Shown: positions 8,246-17,200 of the stretch, one piece after another
How positions within the stretch are numbered: position 1 is the first letter of the stretch
Layout: each line of letters begins with the position of its first letter
NCBI GenBank assembly: GCA_947478465.1
Contig: CANJWH010000014.1
Span: forward strand, 1 to 57,249
DNA length: 57,249 nt
DNA from: Bacteroidota bacterium
Lineage (GTDB): Bacteria; Bacteroidota; Bacteroidia; SXHM01
Direction of reading: 5' to 3'
Made by a program: the position numbers and the translations under genes
Notes under the pieces: model-generated
Database searches by the model: none
The model's input: only the letters and a program-made list of their open reading frames with translations
Told to the model about the DNA's origin: nothing

Positions 8246-8275
8246 TTGGTAAATCAGCCTGTATTTTTACCTTTG
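8246..8275 (+). promoter_or_regulatory. Bacteroidota-type promoter for hpt
   Basis: TTG at 8246-8248, a 19-base spacer and TACCTTTG at 8268-8275 match the TTG / TAnnTTTG consensus. The hpt start codon lies 16 bases after the -7 element. Confidence 0.6.
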
Positions 8276-8291
8276 CTGCCCTTTAGCAAAA

Positions 8292-8843
8292 ATGCAGGAA
8301 ACAATTACAAAAACGGTTCAGCTTCACGATAAGAAATTTTCGTCTCATATCAGTGCATCCGAAATTGACCGGATTGTACAAAATGTGGCCTCAAAAATCA
8401 ATGCCGACCTGGCCGGTAAAAATCCCCTGTTTGTGTGTGTTCTGAATGGGGTTTTCCTCTTTGCGGCTGATTTATTGCGCAAAATTGAAACCCCCTGCGA
8501 AGTAAGTTTTATTAAGGTGTCGTCTTATGAGGGAACCGCATCTTCAGGCGAGGTAAAAACTCAAATAGGCTTAAAAGAAGATATAAGAGGACGAACTATA
8601 GTTTTGGTAGAAGATATTATTGACAGCGGCAATACCATCGCCAAACTATTACCGATACTTGAAAGCCAGCAGCCTGAGCAGATAAAGATTGCAACTCTGC
8701 TTTTTAAACCATCTGCTTTTAAACGCGATTTTAAAGTTGATTACACCGGTATGGAAATACCTAATGACTTTGTAGTAGGCTACGGATTAGACTATAATGG
8801 CCTGGGACGCAACCTGCCTGAGATTTACAAAATTGTTGAATAA
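8292..8843 (+). CDS. hpt: Hypoxanthine phosphoribosyltransferase
   Basis: This 183-residue cytoplasmic enzyme converts hypoxanthine or guanine and PRPP to IMP or GMP in purine salvage. The PRPP-binding signature is clear in VLVEDIIDSGNTIAKLL (about residues 104-120), preceded by the VLNGVFLFAADLLR segment and the conserved SFIKVSSYEGT loop. The C-terminal VVGYGLDYNGLGRNLPEIY is typical of bacterial Hpt. Length is normal for the family. adk follows after 14 bp, so the two purine enzymes are probably co-transcribed from the promoter at 8246-8275. Confidence 0.95.
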   Translation: MQETITKTVQLHDKKFSSHISASEIDRIVQNVASKINADLAGKNPLFVCVLNGVFLFAADLLRKIETPCEVSFIKVSSYEGTASSGEVKTQIGLKEDIRGRTIVLVEDIIDSGNTIAKLLPILESQQPEQIKIATLLFKPSAFKRDFKVDYTGMEIPNDFVVGYGLDYNGLGRNLPEIYKIVE

Positions 8844-8857
8844 TAAAATATCACATT

Positions 8858-9427
8858 ATGCTTAACCTCGTTTTATTTGGTCCACCGGGTGCAGGAAAAG
8901 GAACCCAAAGCGAAAAACTGATTGCTAACTATCAATTGGTTCATCTTTCAACGGGCGATATTCTTCGCGGTGAAATTAAAAACCAAACAGCACTTGGACT
9001 GGAAGCCAAAAAACTAATGGATGCAGGAGTTCTTGTACCCGATGAAGTGGTAATAGGAATGATTGGTAACAAACTTGAAGAAAATAAAAATGCTAAAGGC
9101 TTTATTTTTGATGGTTTCCCGCGCACCACAGCACAGGCTGAAGCATTGGACAAACTGCTGGCAGGAAAAAACACATCCGTTACTATGATGCTTGCTCTGG
9201 AAGTGGATAACGAAGAATTAACCAAACGTCTTTTGCTTCGTGGGAAAGATTCGGGCCGAGCTGATGACAGCAATGAAAGCATTATCCGCAACCGTATTAA
9301 TGAATACAATAATAAAACAGCACCGCTTAAAAACTATTACACTGCTCAGGGAAAATTTCACGGAGTAAATGGCATAGGCAGCATTGATGATATTTTTGCT
9401 TCGCTGTGCAGTTTGATTGATAAATAA
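8858..9427 (+). CDS. adk: Adenylate kinase, short-lid form
   Basis: This 189-residue enzyme interconverts AMP, ATP and ADP. The P-loop GPPGAGKGT sits at residues 8-16, followed by VHLSTGDILR (AMP site), IFDGFPRTTAQAEAL and the arginine-rich RLLLRGKDSGRADDSNES. The LID domain is reduced to a few residues, with no zinc-binding cysteines, as is usual in this phylum and in short-type adenylate kinases. It follows hpt by 14 bp and is followed by a REP-like repeat pair (9431-9499) before obg. Confidence 0.95.
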   Translation: MLNLVLFGPPGAGKGTQSEKLIANYQLVHLSTGDILRGEIKNQTALGLEAKKLMDAGVLVPDEVVIGMIGNKLEENKNAKGFIFDGFPRTTAQAEALDKLLAGKNTSVTMMLALEVDNEELTKRLLLRGKDSGRADDSNESIIRNRINEYNNKTAPLKNYYTAQGKFHGVNGIGSIDDIFASLCSLIDK

Positions 9428-9430
9428 ATG

Positions 9431-9499
9431 CGTCATTCCGAACTTGTTTCGGAATCTCATTAATTAAAAAACAGATGCTGAAACAAGTTCAGCATGACG
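9431..9499. repeat. REP-like inverted pair between adk and obg
   Basis: Two copies of one short unit lie in opposite orientation. Left hairpin: ATTCCGAA / TTCGGAAT (9435-9442, 9448-9455). Right hairpin: ATGCTGAA / TTCAGCAT (9475-9482, 9488-9495). The outer CGTCAT (9431-9436) pairs with ATGACG (9494-9499), so the element can fold as a three-way junction. The same unit occurs at 20153, 20601 and 26545. Confidence 0.8.
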
Positions 9500-9527
9500 A
9501 AGTTTCCACGCAGATAACACTAAAAAA

Positions 9528-10529
9528 ATGTCCGAGTCTAATTTTGTTGATTATGTAAAAATCTGCTGCCGTTCGGGCGCAGGCGGACCGGGTTCAAAAC
9601 ATTTCCACCGAGATAAGCAAAACTCAAAAGGCGGTCCCGATGGAGGTGATGGCGGACGTGGCGGACATATTATTCTCAAAGGCAGCAACCAGGTATGGAC
9701 ATTAATTCACCTGAAATTTCGCAAACACGTAATTGCCGGTCCGGGCGAAGGTGGTGGAAGTTCACGCAAAACAGGTGCTGAAGGCAAAGACGAAATTTTG
9801 GAAGTTCCGCTTGGAACTATTGTAAAAGATGCAGAAACCGGTCTGGTAGAATTTGAGATAACACAAAACGGTGAAGAGCATATACTACTTCCGGGTGGGC
9901 GTGGTGGATTGGGAAACGACCATTTTAAAACATCTACCAACCAAGCTCCTAAATATGCGCAGCCTGGTGAAGAAGGGCAAGAAGTCTGGAAAATACTGGA
10001 ACTGAAAATACTTGCCGATGTTGGATTGGTAGGCTTCCCAAATGCGGGAAAATCTACTTTGCTTTCGGTGGTTTCAGCTGCCAAGCCTGAAATTGCCAAT
10101 TATCCTTTTACAACATTGGTTCCGAATTTAGGTATTGTAAAATACCGCGATTACAAAAGTTTTGTAATGGCAGATATTCCCGGAATTATAGAAGGGGCAC
10201 ATGAAGGCAGAGGATTAGGAATTCGCTTTCTTCGCCATATTGAGCGGAATTCTATTTTATTATTCATGGTTCCTGCCGACACCAACGATATAGCAAAGGA
10301 GTATAAAATTCTGCTGAATGAATTGAAAGAATATAATCCTGAATTGCTGCATAAAAAGCATTTGCTGGCTATTTCAAAGTGCGATTTGCTGGACGATGAA
10401 CTGGAAACCGATCTGAAAAAGGAAGTGAAGAAAACAGTGAAAGGAGTTGAGATACTTTTCATATCATCGCATACTCAAAAGGGAATTCTGACGCTGAAAG
10501 ATGCAATCTGGAAAAGTATAAACGGATGA
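9528..10529 (+). CDS. obgE: GTPase Obg/CgtA
   Basis: This 333-residue protein has the glycine-rich N-terminal Obg fold (about 1-158; [37 protein letters not shown]) followed by a TRAFAC GTPase domain with G1 GFPNAGKST (about 169-177), G3 [13 protein letters not shown] and G4 SKCD. Obg is an essential ribosome-associated GTPase linked to 50S assembly and stress control. There is no C-terminal OCT extension, normal for short Obg proteins of this phylum. Its last four bases overlap the ispD start, indicating translational coupling. Confidence 0.95.
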   Translation: MSESNFVDYVKICCRSGAGGPGSKHFHRDKQNSKGGPDGGDGGRGGHIILKGSNQVWTLIHLKFRKHVIAGPGEGGGSSRKTGAEGKDEILEVPLGTIVKDAETGLVEFEITQNGEEHILLPGGRGGLGNDHFKTSTNQAPKYAQPGEEGQEVWKILELKILADVGLVGFPNAGKSTLLSVVSAAKPEIANYPFTTLVPNLGIVKYRDYKSFVMADIPGIIEGAHEGRGLGIRFLRHIERNSILLFMVPADTNDIAKEYKILLNELKEYNPELLHKKHLLAISKCDLLDDELETDLKKEVKKTVKGVEILFISSHTQKGILTLKDAIWKSING

Positions 10530-11209
10530 AGAGATACGCCATAATAGTAGCAGGAGGTTCGGGCACACGGATGCATTCTTCTACGCCCAAACAATTTTTG
10601 CCGCTTGCCGGAAAGCCTGTTCTGTTTTATTCTTTAGAGGCTTTTTACAATTTTGATAGCACAACTGAAATTATTATTGCCTTACCAGCCGATTTTTTTT
10701 CGGAATGGGAAAAACTTTGCATCGCATACAATTTTAGTATTCCTCACAAATTAGTTACGGGTGGCGAAACCCGATTTCATTCAGTGCAAAACGGGCTTCA
10801 GGTAATAACCGAAAAAGGAATTGTCGGTGTTCATGATGCAGCCCGTCCGTTAGTTTCAACTCAAACTATTTCACGCACTTACGAAGCAGCAGAGAAGTTT
10901 GGATCTGCTGTTCCATTTGTACCGTTAAACGACTCCATCCGCTTCTATAACGGGCATGAAAACCGCTCTTTAGACCGTAATAAACATGTTTTAGTGCAAA
11001 CACCCCAATGTTTCCGTTCTGATGTGCTTATTTCTGCTTATCAGACTGAGTACCAAGCTTTCTTTACTGATGATGCGAGTGTGGTGGAGTCATCTGGATT
11101 TACAGTGCATTTAGTAGAAGGTAACACCGAAAACATCAAAATTACTACACCTTCCGACTTTCTTATAGCTGAAACCCTCGTCAATTCAGCTAAATCTAAA
11201 GTCTTTTAA
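10526..11209 (+). CDS. ispD: 2-C-methyl-D-erythritol 4-phosphate cytidylyltransferase
   Basis: This 227-residue enzyme catalyses the third step of the MEP isoprenoid pathway, joining CTP and methylerythritol phosphate. The nucleotide-binding signature GGSGTRM (10-16) followed by [14 protein letters not shown] is diagnostic, as are the downstream VHDAARPLV segment and the C-terminal TDDASVVE and [14 protein letters not shown] motifs. The start overlaps obg by 4 bp. No other MEP-pathway gene lies in the window. Confidence 0.93.
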   Translation: MKRYAIIVAGGSGTRMHSSTPKQFLPLAGKPVLFYSLEAFYNFDSTTEIIIALPADFFSEWEKLCIAYNFSIPHKLVTGGETRFHSVQNGLQVITEKGIVGVHDAARPLVSTQTISRTYEAAEKFGSAVPFVPLNDSIRFYNGHENRSLDRNKHVLVQTPQCFRSDVLISAYQTEYQAFFTDDASVVESSGFTVHLVEGNTENIKITTPSDFLIAETLVNSAKSKVF

Positions 11210-11244
11210 ACATTCTGCTGTTAAAAAGAACCTTTCAGGTTTAA

Positions 11245-11275
11245 TTGCGTTTTAAGTTATGTTGTTTTATACTTG
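11245..11275 (+). promoter_or_regulatory. Probable promoter for the D,D-carboxypeptidase gene
   Basis: TTG at 11245-11247, a 20-base spacer and TATACTTG at 11268-11275 match the TTG / TAnnTTTG pattern with one mismatch in the -7 element. Confidence 0.4.
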
Positions 11276-11327
11276 CATCCTTCAAATGCAATATTTAAAG
11301 AAAAACAACGTTGTACTATTAAAAGCC

Positions 11328-12341
11328 ATGCGCAAGTTCATAGCACCTATAATTGTTGTTTTACTTATTCTTCTGCTTCCCGGAAGAATGCCCGGTATGG
11401 GCTATGGTAACGGCATAATGTCGAATGATACTACCGGAGTTCTGCGCACCAAAAAAAGCAATGAATTCTCAATTGCTATTGATTCAACATTAGGTTATAG
11501 CGAAAAATATATGCGTGCGGGATTAATCTATGATATGAACACCAACACAATTGTTTGGCAAAAGCAGATGAAAACACAGGTTCCTATTGCTTCCCTTACA
11601 AAAATGATGGTTGCATTACTTACCATTGAAGACATAAAAGCAGGTGTTATTGACTGGAAAACTCCGGTAAAAGTTACCAAAGAGGCAAGTCTGGTTATGG
11701 ACTCAAGGGTGTTCCTGAAAGAAGGAGCTATTGTAACCGTTGAAGACCTTTTTGAAGCAGCTATGATTCGTTCAGGGAATGATGCAGCATTTCTACTTGC
11801 ACAATGGGGTTGCGGAACGGAAGATTATTTTGTTCAACGTATGAACGAAAAAGCTCAAGAACTAGGGATGAAAAACACTCATTTCTGGAATTCTAATGGT
11901 TTGCCGGGAATACAAAAAGGGAATAAAGACAATTATTCTACTGCTGAAGATTTACTTATTTTAGCCAGAGAAGCGCTGAAACATCCTGAGTATGTAGAAA
12001 TTGCAAGCCGCGAAAAAGAAACCATTCACAACGGCTACAATCAACTGGAATATGAAAACCGTAACAAACTGGTTAAATATTATAAGAACGAAATTGACGG
12101 ATTGAAAACAGGCTACACCAAAAATGCAAAAACCTGTATAGTTGCCACTTCAAAACGTTGCGACCATCGTGTAATTTCCATTGTATTGGGAGTTGAAAGT
12201 TCTACCACCCGCAATGATATTGCTGTAAATATGTTCAACAATTATTATAAAAGCATCGGTCTTGGTGTTTTAGGTCAGGAACTTGAACCTGTTGTTGTTG
12301 ATGAGTGCACAGAAGAAACAACCGAAAACGGTTCGAACTAA
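11328..12341 (+). CDS. D-alanyl-D-alanine carboxypeptidase (serine-type, PBP5 family)
   Basis: With the start at 11328 the protein has 337 residues and an N-terminal signal/anchor (MRKFIAPIIVVLLILLL); an ATG at 11286 would add 14 charged residues and is less likely. The three penicillin-binding motifs are present: SLTK (S89-K92, nucleophile), SGN (149-151) and KTG (260-262). It trims the terminal D-Ala from peptidoglycan pentapeptides in the periplasm. There is no clear PBP5 C-terminal domain, only a short acidic tail. A possible promoter lies about 50 bases upstream, so it may be transcribed separately from ispD. Confidence 0.9.
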   Translation: MRKFIAPIIVVLLILLLPGRMPGMGYGNGIMSNDTTGVLRTKKSNEFSIAIDSTLGYSEKYMRAGLIYDMNTNTIVWQKQMKTQVPIASLTKMMVALLTIEDIKAGVIDWKTPVKVTKEASLVMDSRVFLKEGAIVTVEDLFEAAMIRSGNDAAFLLAQWGCGTEDYFVQRMNEKAQELGMKNTHFWNSNGLPGIQKGNKDNYSTAEDLLILAREALKHPEYVEIASREKETIHNGYNQLEYENRNKLVKYYKNEIDGLKTGYTKNAKTCIVATSKRCDHRVISIVLGVESSTTRNDIAVNMFNNYYKSIGLGVLGQELEPVVVDECTEETTENGSN

Positions 12342-12436
12342 TTTTCTTTGGCTTTATTTTTGATTTCGTGTTGTTGCAAATGCAGCGAAGCAATCTAATT
12401 TCTATTTTTGCTGCTCACAAAATTTACTTTAATCTC

Positions 12437-13015
12437 ATGAACAAAAAACTGTTTTTCCTTTTCATTTCAATTTTCACTGCAACAACTTTATTAGCACAAA
12501 AAACACAGCCTGTAGTTTTTCCAAAACTGCCAATGGATGATAAAAATGAGTACATTACCTATACTGCTGTAATGAATATACAAGGAACTACTGCTCCTGA
12601 ATTATATAAACGCGGAAAAAAATGGTTCTTTTCTTATTTTAAAAATCCAACAGAAAAAATAAGAACTGACGATTCTTTGAAGTATGAAATAGAAGGTTTT
12701 ATCCGTATTCCTTTGATGGCAAAGGATAAAAAAGGAGTAGAAACAAAAGTGGCTACCATTCAATACAGTTTATTTCTGCTGTTTAAAGACGGACGTTATA
12801 AATACACCATCACCAAAATAAATGAGATGGCAACTTCCTATCAGGGAATTGAGCAATGGAATCATGAACTGCCACAAGGTAAAAACTCTGCACCTGCCGA
12901 TGCCGAAAAACATGCACAATGGCTGACTAGTGTTGATCAGGAAATTAAGAAAACCATTGATGCCATGATCACGGGCATGGAAGATAAAGGTTTGCCTGCA
13001 AAGGAAGATTGGTAG
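12437..13015 (+). CDS. Exported DUF4468-like protein
   Basis: Starting at the ATG at 12437 gives 192 residues with a signal peptide (MNKKLFFLFISIFTATTLLA, then Q). The pattern NEYITYTAVMNIQGTTAPEL, then YKRGKKWFFSYFK and later FLLFKDGRYKYTITKINEM, resembles DUF4468, a small alpha/beta domain found in secreted Bacteroidota proteins. Function is unknown. Its stop codon directly abuts that of the convergent amidohydrolase (0 bp between). A -7-like TATTTTTG lies at 12403-12410 but has no TTG at the right distance. Confidence 0.7.
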   Translation: MNKKLFFLFISIFTATTLLAQKTQPVVFPKLPMDDKNEYITYTAVMNIQGTTAPELYKRGKKWFFSYFKNPTEKIRTDDSLKYEIEGFIRIPLMAKDKKGVETKVATIQYSLFLLFKDGRYKYTITKINEMATSYQGIEQWNHELPQGKNSAPADAEKHAQWLTSVDQEIKKTIDAMITGMEDKGLPAKEDW

Positions 13016-14200
13016 TTAAACCAAGCGCTTCACTTTAGATGCAGCAGTAATATAAATCTTATCAAGGTTTATATTCTCTATTAAAAGTACTCCCGGTTTT
13101 TTACCGGCTTCAAACGATCCAAATTCATTTTGGAATCCTAATGCTTTTGCACCATTCAATGTTGCCCATTTCAAGAGTATTTCTAAATTAATTTGCGGAA
13201 AGTGTTGCGAGATTGTTTTCATCTCATCAAGAATTGAAAGTGAATAATTTGAAGCAAGACTATCTGTTCCTATTGTCATTTTTGCACCAGCTTCAATGAA
13301 CAAATTATAATCAGGTAATTTGTTTTCAATGTAAAGATTTGCATTAGGACATGTTGCCCAATAAATATTCTTACTGCAAGATTCTGCAAATTTCACGTCC
13401 TCGAGGTCGGTGAATGTGTTATGCACCAGCAATACATTATTCTCATTCGGAAAGTAACCAAGTACAGTTTGCAATGAACTTTTGCTGCTAGCATTCCAAT
13501 GTGAGAAGTCCATTCCAATAGAAGCAAAAAATTCAATAATTTTTCCTTTCCCCTCTCGGAACATCAGATTTTCTTCAGCACTTTCCTGATTGTGAATAGA
13601 AAGAATTTTTTCAGGTGAATGTTTAGAAAATGTCTGAAAATATTTTTCCGAAACTGAATATGGTGCATGAGGAACAGCTGAGTAATCAGCGAGTGCATCG
13701 ATTTGAATCAACTCTTTAATTACATTATCAACCCTATTTAATTCAACTTCTGTATTCTCGGGAAAAAAATCAAAGCCTTCAATAAAGTTGTAGTACTTTA
13801 AATTCTTCTTTGCTTTCTGTTTAAAAGTATCTGCAACATTGCAAATATCACCTACTGCAACAATGCCGTTCTCCAGCATTTCTTTTTCTCCAGATGCAAT
13901 TCCAATCTCAATTTGTTCAGAAGAAAATGTTTTTCTTGCGGCAATAAAATTCTTGATAAACCCTGTAAGCCCTTTCTTTTCGGGGATTACACCTCTCATG
14001 TGCGACAGTTCGAGATGGCAATGCGTATTTACAAAACCTGGGCAGAGAATGCCTGAATGATATTCTATTATTTGTGATTGCTTCTCGGCTACGCTCGAAG
14101 TGACAGACAGAATTTTGCCATCATCGTCAATAACTACAACACCATTTTTAATTGGCGGACTGGAAATTGGAAAAATATAATCAGCTGTGAGATACCTCAA
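13016..14200 (-). CDS. Amidohydrolase (MtaD/SsnA/TRZ-ATZ group)
   Basis: This 394-residue metal-dependent hydrolase has its metal ligands in NTHCHLE (H60, H62), PHAPYSV (H178), SIHNQES (H203) and GTDSLASN (D313). CPNANLYIENKLPD corresponds to the CPxSNxxL segment of the aminohydrolases that deaminate S-adenosylhomocysteine, guanine or related amines. The exact substrate cannot be read. Its start lies only 3 bp after the stop of the upstream adenylate cyclase, so the two form an operon. Residues 31-40 are encoded by a copy of a dispersed intergenic hairpin repeat (14082-14107), an unusual in-frame insertion between the N-terminal beta strands. Confidence 0.82.
   Translation of the reverse strand: MRYLTADYIFPISSPPIKNGVVVIDDDGKILSVTSSVAEKQSQIIEYHSGILCPGFVNTHCHLELSHMRGVIPEKKGLTGFIKNFIAARKTFSSEQIEIGIASGEKEMLENGIVAVGDICNVADTFKQKAKKNLKYYNFIEGFDFFPENTEVELNRVDNVIKELIQIDALADYSAVPHAPYSVSEKYFQTFSKHSPEKILSIHNQESAEENLMFREGKGKIIEFFASIGMDFSHWNASSKSSLQTVLGYFPNENNVLLVHNTFTDLEDVKFAESCSKNIYWATCPNANLYIENKLPDYNLFIEAGAKMTIGTDSLASNYSLSILDEMKTISQHFPQINLEILLKWATLNGAKALGFQNEFGSFEAGKKPGVLLIENINLDKIYITAASKVKRLV
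14082..14107 (-). repeat. TGTCAC/CGA hairpin repeat inside the amidohydrolase gene
   Basis: On the minus strand the sequence reads CTGTCACTTCGAGCG, then TAGCCGAGAAG. It aligns base for base with the intergenic copies at 33191 and 56778, with the stem changed from CCCT/AGGG to CTTC/GAAG. It is in frame and encodes SVTSSVAEK. Confidence 0.75.
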
Positions 14201-14203
14201 TGG

Positions 14204-17200
14204 TCAGGCTTTTTGCAATGATTCTTCAGAAGCAAGCAGTTCAAGAAATAGTTCATTTGGTAATTTCCCTTTGCCATTTACAGAATATCTTTCTTTTATA
14301 CCTGTTACAAAGTACATATCAATTTCTCCTTTGTTTTTTGCCTCTATTTTACCGCGGTGTTCACAATCAAAATAGGTTTTAATAAATTCATGTGTTGTTC
14401 CTGAAACATTTACTTTGCCAACTTTCCCGCTTGATTCCATGCGGCTGGCAGTATTCACTGTATCGCTCCATATATCGTAAGCAAATTTCTTTTTACCAAC
14501 AACACCTGCAGTAATAGGTCCTGTGTGAATACCGATTCTTATTTCAAACGGAGCAATTACTTTTTTCTCTTTTCTTCTTTGGTCCATGAATTCACAAATC
14601 TCCAGTGCGGCAAGTGTTATACGAATAGGGTTAAAATCATCTGCTTTGGGTATTCCACCTGCACACATATATGAATCGCCAATGGTTTTTATTTTTTCCA
14701 AACTATATTTTTCAATTATATCATCAAATTTTCTGAAGCAACTATCCAGTTCACCAATAAGTTCAGTCGGTTTCATGGTCTCCGAAATTTTTGTAAAATC
14801 TTTAAAATCAGTAAACATTACTGACGCCATATTATAAAAACGTGTGGTTGCAAAACCTTTTGATTTCAGTTCTTCAGCTGTTTCATGTGGTAAGATGTTT
14901 AATAATAATTCTTCCGTTTTCTCTTTTTGTTCAGCAAGCTGAGATGTACGCAACCTTACCTTTTCTTCAAGTAGGGCTTGCTCGCGTTTAAGACTTGCTT
15001 CACGAAAACGGATAAAAAGCCATACTAATCCAACACCGACTAAAGCATACAATAAATAAAAATACCAGGTTTTGTAAAAAGGAGGATTGATGGAAAACGA
15101 CAATGTCTTTTCTGAGCTTACTGTTCCAAGAATATTGCGGGCACGCACTCTAAGCGTATAACTTCCGGGTGGCAAAGGAAAAGGTCCAATTTCCGAATTT
15201 GAATCCCATTTACTCCAGTCGGTCATTAAACCGTCAATAATATATTGGTATTCTGTTGCATCTGTTTTCAGATAATATGGGGCAGCAATTTTAAACGATA
15301 ACATGTTATTAGCTGCATCCACCACTAATTGTTCTAACGAAAAATTATTTTCCTGATTATCTGAAACTCCGCGGATATAGACATTAAAATCGTGCATTTC
15401 AATAAATTTATCGGAAGGCAAAATTTTATAAAGCGTATTTTCTCCGTCAATTACCCAGAAATTTCCCAGTGCATCAACGAAAATATTCTGGATGCCATCA
15501 AACAAATCCAGATATGCGGAATAAATCAAATTTTGGGAAGCATTGTTTTTATAACTCTTCCATTTTTTTTCAGTATTGTTATATGCCCACGTAATATCTT
15601 CCTGAGAAGAGACATAGCGCCTGTTAAATTTTTTAATTATCCCATCAGAATTTTTATCAGCATGAACCAGCGAATCTTTTGCCGCATCGTAAGCATAAAT
15701 TCCTGATGAAAGGAAAAAATTCACTTTGCCGTCTACTCTCCCTGTAATTACTTTTTCGGCATAGTCTTTTTCAAACGAGTACGCTTTTGTTGCTGTAATT
15801 CCTGCGGTTTCGCTCAGGACAGTGTTGTAAACAACACCATCACTGCCCAGCCATAAACTTTTTCCCCGATCTTCAGTAATTGAATAAACAGGGCTGCTGA
15901 AATTTTCAAAACCATTTTCAACCAGCCAGGCAGTTCCGTCCCATCTTACTGATAAGAAACCGTTATTTGTGCCTATATAAAAACGATTGTGATTTTCAGA
16001 AGCGGCAATGCAATTGATATAACGATTTGGAACCAAAATCTTTGCTGCATCATCTTTAACAACATATAAGCCCATGTTTGTTGCAATAAGTAATTGCTCT
16101 TTGAATGCAAGCATCTGCTTGCATTTTTCATTCAGTCCGTTTATTTTTTTAAAAATATATGTTCCGAATGATTTTTGTGCGGCTGAAGGTGTTTCAGACT
16201 TTACAGATTTTGTTTTCTGTTCAGCAGTTTTTACAGGTTGCTGTTTTTCATTTTGAACAGGAGGTTGTGTCTGACTTTCGGTTTCTGTTTGAACTACTTC
16301 TTCTGGCTCTGCACTCTCTTCTTCATTTGCTTTCTGTAATTGTTTTTTCTTTTTTGAGCCGAACAAAGCATTCCATTTGTCTTTATTCTTTTTCTTTTTT
16401 TCTTCTCGTAGTTCTTTTTTAGCTTCTTTATCAGGTTTGTCTGGTTGAGAACTTTCAATTGGTGTATCAAACAATTTTTGCAGGTCAGCCTGACCGGTTT
16501 GTTTTTTTTCTTCTGTTCTTGTGCGCTCTAATTTTTCTCTATCCTGAAGTTGAAATAATTTTTTCACTTCCTGTGTGTCATAGGTCTTGGTAAGAAAATA
16601 AACACCTTGACTGGTTGCAACATATACTGTTGTACCAATTGTAGCAACTGCATTCAGATTTCCTTCCAGTCCGGGATATGAACTGTAATTGCGCACAGGA
16701 AGATTGTTATCAATGCGACTTAATCCATACTCATGTGAAAGCCAAAGCCCGTTATTGCGGTCTTTACCGATTGCATACAATTCATCATCAGGCAAACCAG
16801 TGCGATAATTTATTGACTGTGATGTAGCTCCCGTTTTCTTATTAATAATAATGCAGCCACCTGTCACTGTTGAAATTACAATTTCATTTTCGTTGAGATC
16901 AACGCCTGTTGCAAGAATATTTTCTGTAACATGTTTCTGTCCTTCAAATAAAAATTTGGTGAATGATTTTCCGTCAAAAAGAAAAAGTTCATCTGTATTT
17001 GATCCAATTAGTACATGGCTTTGATCAAAAGCCGCACTGAATAAAATTTCATTAGGCAGAGAAGAAGTTCCTTTTACTTCCAGCAGCGTATCCTTTTCAA
17101 TAACATGTAATCCTTTGCCTGAAACCAATACATAAATCTTGTCTTTGAATTTTATAGTTCCGGCAAATGGATTTTCTGAAGTAGTTGTCCATTGGCGTGT

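Noticed and set aside
12403-12410. TATTTTTG as promoter of the DUF4468-like gene
   Set aside because: The nearest TTG is 26 bases upstream, outside the usual spacing; kept only as a remark.
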